Source: an uncultured Alphaproteobacteria bacterium
GTDB lineage: Bacteria; Pseudomonadota; Alphaproteobacteria; Micropepsales; Micropepsaceae
Direction: 5' to 3'
Length of the DNA: 64,000 nt
NCBI GenBank assembly: GCA_902826695.1
Contig: CADEFU010000003.1
Coordinates: 124,001-188,000 of the forward strand
Below the pieces are notes generated by a model, which saw only the letters and a program-made list of their open reading frames with translations, made no database searches and was not told the DNA's origin. The translations under genes were made by a program, and so were the position numbers. Each line of letters opens with the position of its first letter. The first letter of the stretch is position 1. Positions 16,636 to 25,169 of this stretch are shown piece by piece.

Positions 16636-17580
16636 TCAGCCGGTGATGATTCCGGCAAGGATAGCCCCAACCATGATCAACCCCAAATCGCGGTTCGACT
16701 TGAAGATTTTGAGGCAATTCGTGCCGTCGTCGATGTTGAGGGTGATGATCTGCATCGCCAAATGCGCAGCCACAAGCCCAAGCCCGACGAAGTACCCGAC
16801 ACCGAGTTGCACCAACAACCCCGCGGCGAAGAACAACACCCACGCGCCGGTATAGAACCCGCCAAGCCACCACTTCGTCCGCGCGCCAAACAGCCGCGCG
16901 GTGGACCGCACGCCGATCAGCGCATCGTCTTCTTTGTCTTGATGCGCATAAATCGTGTCGTAGCCGAGCGTCCAGAGGATGCACCCGAGATAGAGCAGTG
17001 CCGGCGCAACGGCGAGTTCCCCCGTCACCGCCGTCCACCCGAGCAACGCGCCCCAATTGAACGTGAGGCCAAGGAACGCCTGCGGCCAATCCGTGATCCG
17101 CTTCATGAACGGATAGATCGCAATCGGCAGCAGCGAGAGCGCGCCGAGCACGATCGAATACGCGTTCAGCATCAACAGCACGCCGAGCCCGATCAAGAGC
17201 TGCAAAGCCAGAAACCCGATCGCACCTGCAACGGTAACCTGCCCCGACGCAATCGGCCGTCCCGCCGTGCGCGCGACCTTCGCATCGATGTCGCGATCGA
17301 CAATGTCGTTGTAGGTGCATCCCGCGCCGCGCATCACCGCAGCGCCGATCGCGAACAACAACATCAGCCAGAGCAAATAGACGACGCTCAGGAAGTGCAG
17401 TGGCGTCTGCGACGCGGCAAGCAAAATGCTCCACCAGCACGGCCAGAGCAGCAACCAAACGCCGATCGGCCTGTCGGCCCGCGCGAGCCGCAAATAGGGC
17501 CTAACCCACGCCGGCGCGTAGCGATCCACCCACGTCGAAGGCGCGGCGTCGGCAGGCCTCAACTCATCGGTTGCGCTCAT
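16636..17580 (-). CDS. ubiA: 4-hydroxybenzoate polyprenyltransferase
   Basis: A 314-residue integral membrane prenyltransferase of ubiquinone synthesis. The two Asp-rich metal/diphosphate sites are visible: NDIVDRDID with the preceding GCTY, and YAHQDKEDDALIG with GVRSTA. About eight or nine hydrophobic segments span the rest. The start at 17580 (MSATDELRP) is chosen over an upstream Met because it matches the beginning of the protein and leaves a divergent region before rsmE. First gene of the run ubiA-MAPEG-desaturase-methyltransferase. Confidence 0.95.
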   Translation of the reverse strand: MSATDELRPADAAPSTWVDRYAPAWVRPYLRLARADRPIGVWLLLWPCWWSILLAASQTPLHFLSVVYLLWLMLLFAIGAAVMRGAGCTYNDIVDRDIDAKVARTAGRPIASGQVTVAGAIGFLALQLLIGLGVLLMLNAYSIVLGALSLLPIAIYPFMKRITDWPQAFLGLTFNWGALLGWTAVTGELAVAPALLYLGCILWTLGYDTIYAHQDKEDDALIGVRSTARLFGARTKWWLGGFYTGAWVLFFAAGLLVQLGVGYFVGLGLVAAHLAMQIITLNIDDGTNCLKIFKSNRDLGLIMVGAILAGIITG

Positions 17581-17628
17581 GAGCCCATGTGTTAAGTCGG
17601 TCACGACCGCGCCACAAGGGCCCTCGCG

Positions 17629-18387
17629 ATGCCGCAAGACGATAAGGACTTAACCTATCCCGGCGGGCTCACGCGTCTCTTCGTGGACAAGGACCTCAGC
17701 ACCGGGACCGACCTTCCCCTGCCTGAGGCGCAGACGCATTTCCTCGCCCACGTGTTGCGCGCGAAGCCCGGCGATCGCGTTCGCGTCTTCAACGGCCGCG
17801 ACGGCGAATGGTCGGCCGAGATCGCGGAGGTCGCCAAACGCACCGTCACGCTCCGCCTGGAAGGGCAAACGCGCGGACAAGTAGGCGTCCCCGATCTGTG
17901 GCTTTTGCTCGCGCCGGTTAAGAAAACGCCGCTCGACTACATCGTGCAGAAGGCGACCGAACTCGGCGTCGCCCGCATTCAACCGGTGCTTACGCGCCGC
18001 ACGATTGTCGATCGCGTAAACAGCGAGCGCATGACCGCCAACGCGGTCGAGGCTGCCGAGCAATCGGGCCGTCTCTGCGTGCCGGAGATCGCGCCACCGA
18101 TTACTCTCGAGAAGGCGCTCGCAAACTGGTCGGCCGGCCGCCGAGTGATGTTCTGCGATGAAGCGGGCGACGCGCAGCCTGCAGCGCAAGCATTGGAAAA
18201 GGCGGGCAGGGCGCCCTGGGCGGTCCTCACCGGTCCAGAGGGCGGCTTCGATCCCGCCGAGCGCGACATGATCCGTGCACTGAAGTTCACTGTCCCCGTC
18301 ACGCTTGGCCCCCGCATCATGCGCGCCGACACCGCCGCGCTTGCCGCAATCGCGATCTGGCAAGCGACGCTGGGCGATTGGGGTTAA
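17629..18387 (+). CDS. rsmE: 16S rRNA (uracil-1498-N3)-methyltransferase
   Basis: A 252-residue SPOUT methyltransferase. The N-terminal PUA-like part contains HFLAHVLRAKPGDRVRVFNG. The knotted SAM-binding domain follows with LAPVKKTPLDYIVQKATELG, AAEQSGR, the signature LTGPEGGFDPAE and LGPRIMRADTAALAA. It modifies 16S rRNA in the small subunit. Transcribed divergently from ubiA with 48 bp between start codons; gshA follows in the same direction. Confidence 0.96.
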   Translation: MPQDDKDLTYPGGLTRLFVDKDLSTGTDLPLPEAQTHFLAHVLRAKPGDRVRVFNGRDGEWSAEIAEVAKRTVTLRLEGQTRGQVGVPDLWLLLAPVKKTPLDYIVQKATELGVARIQPVLTRRTIVDRVNSERMTANAVEAAEQSGRLCVPEIAPPITLEKALANWSAGRRVMFCDEAGDAQPAAQALEKAGRAPWAVLTGPEGGFDPAERDMIRALKFTVPVTLGPRIMRADTAALAAIAIWQATLGDWG

Positions 18388-18454
18388 TCTTTCACCCCTT
18401 GCGCGAGTGGGGATTGCCCGCCTACATGAGGGCATAAGTTATTGAGGTGCCTTC

Positions 18455-19816
18455 ATGTCCGTTCCGCAGGCTGGCGGCGGCCCCATTACGTCGAAAGACG
18501 ATCTGATCGCGTCCCTCTCGTCCGGCGCCAAGCCCAAAAGCGAATGGCGCATCGGTACTGAGCACGAAAAGTTCGGCTACGACCTGAAATCGCTCGCCCC
18601 TCTCCCATACGAGGGCAAACCCGGCATCCGCGCGATGCTTGAGGGCTTGCAGCGCTTTGGCTGGGAACCGATCAACGAAGGCCAATACATTATCGGCCTG
18701 AAGCAAAACGGCGCCGCGATCAGCTTGGAGCCCGGCGGCCAACTCGAACTCTCCGGCGCACCGCTTAAGAGCATCCACGAAACCTGCTCGGAATCGAACG
18801 AACACCTCGACCAGGTGAGTCAGGTCGCGAAGGAAATCGGCGCGGGCTTCATCGGCCTGGGCTACCACCCGACTGTGCGCCTCGAAGACGTGCCCGTGAT
18901 GCCGAAGGGGCGCTACGGGATCATGAAGAACTACATGCCCCGCGTCGGCGGCCTCGGCCTCGAGATGATGTTCCGCACCTGCACGATCCAGGTGAACCTC
19001 GACTTCGCCTCCGAAGCCGACATGGTGAAAAAGTTCCGCGTGGGCTTGGCTCTCCAGCCGATCGCAACCGCGATGTTTGCCGCCTCGCCGTTCCGCGAAG
19101 GTAGACCGAACGGCTTCCTCTCTTACAGAAGCCACGTCTGGACTGACGTCGACAACGCGCGCTCCGGCATGCTGCCGTTCGTGTTCGAAGACGGCATGAG
19201 CTTCGAGCGTTACGTCGACTACGCGCTCGACGTGCCGATGTATTTCATCTACCGCGACGGCAAATACCTGAACACGGCAGGCCAGTCCTTCCGCGACTTC
19301 CTCGCTCGCAAACTGCCGGGCCTCGAACACGTCGAGCCCACAATGTCCGATTGGGCCGATCACCTCACGACGATCTTCCCGGAAGTCCGCCTGAAGAAGT
19401 TCCTCGAAATGCGTGGCGCTGACGGCGGCCTCTGGCGCCGCATCTGCGCGCTCCCCGCACTCTGGACCGGCATCTATTACGACACCACCGCGCTCGACGC
19501 CGCCTGGGACATGGTCAAGGATTGGACCGCCGAAGAACGCTCGGCACTTCGCGAAGCCGTACCCAAGCTCGGACTCAAAACACCATTCCGCAACACGAGC
19601 GTCTTGCCGCTCGCCAAGCGAATGCTGGAAATCTCACGCGCCGGCCTGCGCGCCCGTGCCCAGACCGACTCCGTCGGCGGCACGGAAGAGGGCTTCATCG
19701 AGCCCTTGTTCCAGATCGTGAACAACAACAAAACCCGCGCCGAAGAACTGCTTGAGCGTTACCACGGCCCCTGGAACCGCGACGTCACCAAACTCTTCGC
19801 GGAATACTCGTACTGA
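18455..19816 (+). CDS. gshA: Glutamate--cysteine ligase (GCS2 / plant-type)
   Basis: A 453-residue enzyme catalysing the first step of glutathione synthesis. Sequence blocks [58 protein letters not shown] and [10 protein letters not shown] are those of the GCS2 group found in alphaproteobacteria and plants. The position after rsmE is common. The window also carries a glutathione S-transferase and a MAPEG protein, both potential glutathione users. Confidence 0.95.
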   Translation: MSVPQAGGGPITSKDDLIASLSSGAKPKSEWRIGTEHEKFGYDLKSLAPLPYEGKPGIRAMLEGLQRFGWEPINEGQYIIGLKQNGAAISLEPGGQLELSGAPLKSIHETCSESNEHLDQVSQVAKEIGAGFIGLGYHPTVRLEDVPVMPKGRYGIMKNYMPRVGGLGLEMMFRTCTIQVNLDFASEADMVKKFRVGLALQPIATAMFAASPFREGRPNGFLSYRSHVWTDVDNARSGMLPFVFEDGMSFERYVDYALDVPMYFIYRDGKYLNTAGQSFRDFLARKLPGLEHVEPTMSDWADHLTTIFPEVRLKKFLEMRGADGGLWRRICALPALWTGIYYDTTALDAAWDMVKDWTAEERSALREAVPKLGLKTPFRNTSVLPLAKRMLEISRAGLRARAQTDSVGGTEEGFIEPLFQIVNNNKTRAEELLERYHGPWNRDVTKLFAEYSY

Positions 19817-19952
19817 GCGCCCGGCGGTAAACCATAGCCGAATAACCATACCGCTTATCGGCGGGTGACTTGTCCGCGGCATCGCTGAACAATAGGCACA
19901 CCAACGCACTGGGGTGCCGGCGTGCGCGTTCGCGCGCAGCGGCGAAGGGGAC

Positions 19953-21071
19953 ATGAGCGAGCCGGAGATCAGATCTTCCCAAGACGTGGCAGTGCCGGAT
20001 GACGCGCCTGACGCGCTGCCGCCCGTGCTGCCGCCCGAACGCGAAGGCGCCATCGACCGCTTCCTCACCTGGATCGAGGAGCAGCCGCTATTCGCAGGCG
20101 CGGCGATCTATTTCGCCCTTCTCGTCATTCACATTCTGGTGCTGAACCTCGCAGGCACCGCCAGCGGCATCTTCATCGGCGGGCAGTTCTTTGCCGCCGT
20201 TGGCACGAACGCGATCGAAATTTTCGTTCTCGCCTTCATCGCCTACAACTTCGTACTCCCGACACTGGTTGGCGCGTCATGCGTCCGCACATACGACGAC
20301 CTTCGCCCCGCGCTCATGATCGACGACCGCACCTTCGGCCAGACGCGCGCAGGTCTGGTGGATGCCTTTCCGGTATGGCGCGCCTCATTCGGCGGCTTCT
20401 GCGCCGTGGTCCTGACAACGGTCTACGGCCCGCTTCTGCAGCGTTTGATCCCCGGTGAGATCGGTGCCGCGTCGCTGCCGACGATCTGGCTCTATATCCG
20501 TCTGGCACTGACCTTCGGCTTGCTGGGTTCGAGCATTGCCTATGTCGCGATGCTGCATCACCGCTTCCGCGCGGCCACCGGTACCCAACTGCGCATAGAG
20601 CTCTTCGATCTGGCGCCGGTCCAGCCGATCGCGCATTACGCGCGTCACGTCGCACTTTGCCTTGCCGTTCTGCTGGCTCTCGCCGGCCCCGCCGTGTCCC
20701 AGTCCGACGCGGTCTATGCCAGCGCGGCAATCCTAGCCGTCGGTGCGGTCCTCGCGAGTGGTGCGGTCATCGGAGCCATGTGGGGCGCGCACCGTTCGAT
20801 CCGCGCTGCAAAGAAAGCGGCGACCGGCGAACTCCAACTCTACGCGCGAGAACTCTGGCGCCGCGCTTACGCCGGTGGCCATCTGAGGGAGGCCGTCAGC
20901 ATCCCTGCGCTCAGCGCGATGCTGAACGTAAGAAACGAAATCGTCCGCGTCGCTGATTGGCCGGGTGGACTCGCGGTCTTCGCGCGGGTTGCGATGCTCG
21001 CGATCATTCCCATTCTGACATGGTTCGGCGGCCAGTTGTTGTCGCAGCTTTCCGCCGCGTTCGCCCCCTGA
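19953..21071 (+). CDS. Uncharacterised polytopic membrane protein
   Basis: A 372-residue protein with an acidic, proline-rich N-terminal tail (residues 1-45) and about seven hydrophobic segments, e.g. AAIYFALLVIHILVLNLAG, IEIFVLAFIAYNFVLPTLVG, and a last one near VAMLAIIPILTWFGGQLL. A good ribosome site GAAGGGG lies just before ATG 19953; an upstream in-frame Met is less likely. Residues about 270-330 are charged and probably cytoplasmic. I do not recognise the family. It follows gshA after 136 bp and ends 12 bp from the convergent GST gene. Confidence 0.75.
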   Translation: MSEPEIRSSQDVAVPDDAPDALPPVLPPEREGAIDRFLTWIEEQPLFAGAAIYFALLVIHILVLNLAGTASGIFIGGQFFAAVGTNAIEIFVLAFIAYNFVLPTLVGASCVRTYDDLRPALMIDDRTFGQTRAGLVDAFPVWRASFGGFCAVVLTTVYGPLLQRLIPGEIGAASLPTIWLYIRLALTFGLLGSSIAYVAMLHHRFRAATGTQLRIELFDLAPVQPIAHYARHVALCLAVLLALAGPAVSQSDAVYASAAILAVGAVLASGAVIGAMWGAHRSIRAAKKAATGELQLYARELWRRAYAGGHLREAVSIPALSAMLNVRNEIVRVADWPGGLAVFARVAMLAIIPILTWFGGQLLSQLSAAFAP

Positions 21072-21083
21072 CCGCCGTAGCTT

Positions 21084-21692
21084 TTACGCGAGACCTTCGG
21101 CCTTCAACGCCTCCTGCACCTTCGGCCGCGCCGCAACGCGCGCCTGGAACGCGCGCACGTTCGGATAGTCCTTAAGGTCGAACTTCACGAACTGACCCCA
21201 GTTCGTGATCGTGAACAGATAAGCGTCGGCGACCGTGAACTGCGAGCCGGTCAGATAGTCCTTGCCCTCGAGCTTTTCGTCGACCCACGCGTAGCGCTTC
21301 GCCAGCGTCTGCGCGAGAATGGCTTTCGTCGCGTCCGGCGTCGCCGGATTGAAGAACGGCGAGAAGTTCTTGTGGAGCTCGGTGCCGATGAAGCCAAGCC
21401 ACTCTTGCAGCTTGTAACGATCCGTCGTGCCGTTTGCAGGGGCAAGATGCGAGCCCGGCTTTTGGTCGGCGATCCACTGCACGATCGCAGGCCCTTCGGT
21501 AAGCACATACCCGTCGTCGAGCTTCAGCGCCGGGATGTAACCCTTCGGGTTGATCTTGGAAAAATCCTCGCCCGACTTCGTCTTCTTCTCTTTCAGATTC
21601 ACTTGTTCAAGTTCGAACGAAAGTCCGGCCTCGCGCAGCGCAATGTGCGGCGACAGCGAACAGGCGCCGGGTGAATAATACAGCTTCGGCAT
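21084..21692 (-). CDS. gstA: Glutathione S-transferase, beta class
   Basis: A 202-residue cytosolic enzyme. The thioredoxin-like N-terminal half contains YYSPGACSLSPHIALREAGL with the beta-class Cys at residue 11, followed by NPKGYIPALKLDDG and TEGPAIVQWIAD, which form the glutathione site. The all-helical C-terminal half contains LTGSQFTVADAYLFTI and a DYPNVRAFQARVAARP end. It conjugates or binds glutathione to electrophiles. It lies two genes from gshA but on the opposite strand. Confidence 0.93.
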   Translation of the reverse strand: MPKLYYSPGACSLSPHIALREAGLSFELEQVNLKEKKTKSGEDFSKINPKGYIPALKLDDGYVLTEGPAIVQWIADQKPGSHLAPANGTTDRYKLQEWLGFIGTELHKNFSPFFNPATPDATKAILAQTLAKRYAWVDEKLEGKDYLTGSQFTVADAYLFTITNWGQFVKFDLKDYPNVRAFQARVAARPKVQEALKAEGLA

Positions 21693-21790
21693 GGAAGACC
21701 TCTCTGGTTTGAGTTGCGGTAGGGACTAGGTAAGCGCGCAAACGCGTTTTACGAGGCCCGTCATTCACGAAACTTGCCGTGAGTTGAGCG

Positions 21791-22678
21791 CTACATGGCG
21801 AGAAGCAACACCCCGACACCGGCGACCACAAGCGCCATGCCCGCGAGTTCGCGCACACTCGCAACTTCCGCGAACACGCGCCGCGAAACCGCCTGCGCAA
21901 ACAACACTTCGATGAGCCCCAGCGTGCGCACGTTCGCGGCCGACGTGAGCGAAAAACCTAGAAACCAAAACTGCGACGCGAACGCGCCCATGAAACCGGC
22001 GAAGAGTGACTGGCGCCACAGCGTCAGACTCTTCAACAGATTTTCGCGGTCGAACGCGGCCATCCAAACGCCGAGCAGAGCCGCTTGGATGCCCAGCGAC
22101 CACACAAGCGTCGTTGTCGCGCGCATGAAGAACGCGCCTTCGTCGAGCGCGAGAATTCCGCCGCGAAATCCGACGGCCGCAATCGCATAAAGCCCGCCTG
22201 ACGCGATGCCGAAAAGGGCGGGGCGCAAGCTCTGCGCATCCCACCGCTCGCGAGGTTTCACCGCGATCAAGAAAACGCCGGCCGTCGCAACCAGGATCGC
22301 CCCCGCCTTCAGCAGAGTGAGCGCGTCTCCCAAAATCACGAATCCGAAAACCGCGACCTGCACCGCTTCGGTCTTCCCAAACGCCGTCGCCACCGAAAAC
22401 GAGCGCAGCTGCATCGCCGCCAAAAGCAACGCCGTAGCCGCAATCTGCGCCACCGCCCCCGCCACCGTGAACGCAAGAAAGCCGACGTTCGGCGTCGGCG
22501 GCATCGCGCCGGCCACGCAGGTGACGATCGCCAAAAAAAGCAGGGCAAACGGGAACCCGTACAAGAAGCGCACTTGCGTCGCCCCGATCGTCCCGAGCGA
22601 CCCGGTCAGCGAGCTCTGCATGGCGTTCCGGGCGGTTTGCGCCGCCGCGGCAATCAAAGTTGCGACAATCCAGAGCAT
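21791..22678 (-). CDS. EamA/DMT-superfamily transporter
   Basis: About 295 residues with ten hydrophobic segments in two repeats, the usual drug/metabolite transporter pattern. TSAANVRTLGLIEVLFAQAVSRRVFAE resembles the end of EamA domains. Starts at 22678 (MLWIVATLIAAAAQ), 22708 or 22738 are all possible; 22678 puts the first membrane segment at the N-terminus and gives the usual length. The substrate is unknown. Divergent from the DUF1993 gene. Confidence 0.85.
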   Translation of the reverse strand: MLWIVATLIAAAAQTARNAMQSSLTGSLGTIGATQVRFLYGFPFALLFLAIVTCVAGAMPPTPNVGFLAFTVAGAVAQIAATALLLAAMQLRSFSVATAFGKTEAVQVAVFGFVILGDALTLLKAGAILVATAGVFLIAVKPRERWDAQSLRPALFGIASGGLYAIAAVGFRGGILALDEGAFFMRATTTLVWSLGIQAALLGVWMAAFDRENLLKSLTLWRQSLFAGFMGAFASQFWFLGFSLTSAANVRTLGLIEVLFAQAVSRRVFAEVASVRELAGMALVVAGVGVLLLAM

Positions 22679-22802
22679 CGAACCTGCAAACCTAGGGCCT
22701 TCTGGCATCCGCCAAGCGCCGCATATGTGACCGCGCACATTGCCGCCGATGCCCCAATGCGTGCTACATCAATGTCACCGCAATCCAAAAGAAAGGTTGA
22801 AT

Positions 22803-23309
22803 ATGACTGTCAATGCGTACCAAGCGACGGTTCCGGCCTTCGTGCAGATACTGACGGCGCTCTCCGGGATCCTAACGAAAGCCCAAGCGCACGCCGAAGC
22901 AAAGAAGATCGACCCGTCCGTCTTCGTGAACGCCCGCATCGCACCCGACATGTTCCCGCTCGCGCGCCAAGTGCAGATCGCGACCGACCACGCAAAGGGC
23001 GCCTCCGCCCGCCTCGCCGGCGTCGATGTGCCGAGCTACGCCGACACGGAGACGACGTTTCCCGAGCTCCAAGCCCGCATCGCCAAAACGGTCGACTTCA
23101 TCAAGAATCTGAAGCCCGCCCAGTTTGACGGCGGCTTCGACCGCAGCGTGACGCTCAAGATCGCCGGCCAAGAGATGAGCTGGAAGGGCGGGGTTTACCT
23201 CCACCAATTCGCGCTACCCAACTTCTACTTCCACGTCACCGCCGCCTACGCGATCCTGCGCCACAACGGCGTCGAAGTCGGCAAGCGCGATTTCTTGGGG
23301 TCGTTCTAA
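22803..23309 (+). CDS. DUF1993 family protein
   Basis: A 168-residue soluble helical protein. MTVNAYQATVPAFVQILTAL, IAPDMFPLARQVQIATDHAK, the ETTFPELQARIAKTVDFI segment and GVYLHQFALPNFYFHVTAAY match DUF1993, a DinB-like four-helix-bundle family with no assigned function. The ATG at 22803 has an upstream GAAAGG and begins the family; an in-frame Met further upstream is rejected. Two hairpins follow the stop. Confidence 0.88.
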   Translation: MTVNAYQATVPAFVQILTALSGILTKAQAHAEAKKIDPSVFVNARIAPDMFPLARQVQIATDHAKGASARLAGVDVPSYADTETTFPELQARIAKTVDFIKNLKPAQFDGGFDRSVTLKIAGQEMSWKGGVYLHQFALPNFYFHVTAAYAILRHNGVEVGKRDFLGSF

Positions 23310-23314
23310 CAAAA

Positions 23315-23363
23315 AGGCGAGAGCGCCTAAGGGTGCGCGCGCCCCCATAAAGGGCGTGCGCAC
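23315..23363. terminator. Twin hairpins downstream of the DUF1993 gene
   Basis: The first hairpin, AGGCG/CGCCT around AGAG at 23315-23328, is preceded by AAAAA, so on the minus strand it looks like a terminator with a U tract. The second has 12-base arms at 23333-23344 and 23352-23363 with one G-T pair and a seven-base loop. Together they probably end transcription from DUF1993 or separate it from the next gene. Confidence 0.5.
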
Positions 23364-23455
23364 TCCCGATGTGGCCGCCATGTCGTGTGGCGGCGGTATC
23401 ACAGTGTTCGCTGGGATCATGCGGTATCTTCCACCAACCAGGGGTGGGGGGTGTG

Positions 23456-24277
23456 ATGACTAACCGTTTTGTGTGGCCGATCTTTGTTTCGCTGCTGTCG
23501 ATCGTTACGGCGCTCGTCATCGTAATTGTCATACCAATCTTTTTTTCGAGTGTTCGTTCGCTTGGCGAGACCTGTGTATCGTTGCTTGGAGCAAGCTCGA
23601 TTTGCGGTGTCTTTCCCAAAGACCTCGACTCGGTGAACGACGCGCAACTCTCGACATCGCTGTTCTCTGCTGTGATAGCCGCTTTGGCAGCTCTGATGGC
23701 GTCCGGTCTAACGGGCTGGCAGTACGAACGTGCAGAAAGGCGCAAGAACGAGACGCGGCGCGAGCTGACGGGCCTCATACTCGCAAGCGAGATCGGGGCT
23801 TTCGCTGAACAATTCAATTCCTTGCTGCACGGCTCGAAGATTGTCGTCCTGGAAGGGAAAAACGGAACGTCAAAGCCCGTGGTGCAAGTTGATCATTCCA
23901 AAGTTCTTTCGATTCTTCCGATGCAGTCGACATATGAGCAGCTTGTGTCCGACATTGCCTTGATGGGAGATCGCGCCGCCCTTTCGATCGCCCGCTTCTA
24001 CGTCCAGATGCGCCGCGTCAAAGCGCACTGTGAGCAGCGAGAGCTGCCGCTCTTTCCATTCGCATACATCGTCGAGCGCACGTCCTCGGCGCTTCTCTCG
24101 TTGGAGAAAACCAGCAGCTTGGATCCAGAGATTACCCAGGCAATGAGGAAGATATACGACAAGCTACAGGACAAGGAGTTCCAGGCAGCCGTCGTTGTGC
24201 AGGGCGAGAAGACTCCGAGCGAGCGTTTCGGCTGGAGCAAGGCGGCTGAAGCGTGGCAAAGGCCGGTGTCGCCATGA
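23456..24277 (+). CDS. Uncharacterised two-TM protein with cytoplasmic helical domain
   Basis: A 273-residue protein. Hydrophobic segments at residues 7-29 and about 66-86 (FSAVIAALAALMASGLTGW) are followed by a charged helical stretch (YERAERRKNETRRELTG) and a mostly helical soluble region. No known domain was recognised. A purine-rich GGGGTGGGGGGTG precedes ATG 23456. GC is lower than in the flanks, and there is no operon partner, so it may be acquired. Confidence 0.65.
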   Translation: MTNRFVWPIFVSLLSIVTALVIVIVIPIFFSSVRSLGETCVSLLGASSICGVFPKDLDSVNDAQLSTSLFSAVIAALAALMASGLTGWQYERAERRKNETRRELTGLILASEIGAFAEQFNSLLHGSKIVVLEGKNGTSKPVVQVDHSKVLSILPMQSTYEQLVSDIALMGDRAALSIARFYVQMRRVKAHCEQRELPLFPFAYIVERTSSALLSLEKTSSLDPEITQAMRKIYDKLQDKEFQAAVVVQGEKTPSERFGWSKAAEAWQRPVSP

Positions 24278-24308
24278 GCCGGCCAGGCATCGAATTCTCC
24301 ACCACAGA

Positions 24309-25169
24309 TCAGACGTCGAACCGATAAGCATCGCCGTCGCGCACGATACGCCCCGCCGTCGGCGTCGCGAAATGCGTGCCGATGACAAGCGTCGGCGTCC
24401 CGGCAAGCTGTCCGAATACGTCGCGCCGCGTCTTCGTCGATGCGATCTGGTCGAAGTCGGCACTCGACGCCCATTCCGGATGCGCGAACTGGCACGGGTG
24501 ATGGATGAAGTCGCCGGTGATCAGCGCTTCCGCACCCTTCGACGCGATGCGAATGCTCACGTGACCCGGCGTATGCCCGAGCGTGGGCACGAAACTGACC
24601 TCGTCGCAAACCGTATGATCGATCTCGACCAGATCGACGAGCCCCGCGTCGAACACCGGTTGCACGGAGTCTGCGAACACCGACTGCTGCTCCGGCTGCG
24701 CGGTCTGACCGCGCCAGTGCTCGAACTCGACGCGGCCCATCAGATAGCGCGCCTTCGGAAACGTCGGCACCCATTTGCCGTCGACCAGCATCGTGTTCCA
24801 CCCGACGTGATCGACATGCATATGCGTGCACATCACCGTATCGATCGACTCCCGCGAAAACCCGGCGGCGGCAAGATCGCGCAAGAACGGCCCTTGCAGG
24901 TTGTTCCACCACGGCACGCCGCGTCCCTGCTTGTCGTTGCCGAGGCAGGTATCCACGATCATCCGCCGCGACGGCGTCTCGATGACGAGCGCATGAATGC
25001 TCATCTTGAGGCGCCCCTCTTCGTTCATGAAGTGCGGCGCCAGCCACTGGATCTTCAGCGCTTCCTCGCGCGTCGCCTGCGGCAGGATGAACTTCGTGCT
25101 TCCCGTCATCTCCAACTCGACGATCTTCGTGATCTTCACATCGCCGATGCGCCAGGAGAGCAAGCTCAT
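24309..25169 (-). CDS. Metallo-beta-lactamase-fold hydrolase
   Basis: A 286-residue MBL-fold enzyme. The zinc motif is THMHVDHVGW, with later ligands in GHTPGHVSI and GDFIHHP, and a His near the end (GTHFATPT). The pattern resembles lactonases and other small-ester hydrolases of the AttM/quorum-quenching-like group, but the substrate is unknown. No signal peptide. Its ATG overlaps the stop of the upstream acyl-CoA synthetase gene by 4 bp, so the two are coupled and probably part of one catabolic pathway. Confidence 0.88.
   Translation of the reverse strand: MSLLSWRIGDVKITKIVELEMTGSTKFILPQATREEALKIQWLAPHFMNEEGRLKMSIHALVIETPSRRMIVDTCLGNDKQGRGVPWWNNLQGPFLRDLAAAGFSRESIDTVMCTHMHVDHVGWNTMLVDGKWVPTFPKARYLMGRVEFEHWRGQTAQPEQQSVFADSVQPVFDAGLVDLVEIDHTVCDEVSFVPTLGHTPGHVSIRIASKGAEALITGDFIHHPCQFAHPEWASSADFDQIASTKTRRDVFGQLAGTPTLVIGTHFATPTAGRIVRDGDAYRFDV

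Noticed and set aside
16178..17458. Long frame joining MAPEG and ubiA regions
   Set aside because: The part before 16624 lies inside ubiA in another frame and is not protein-like.
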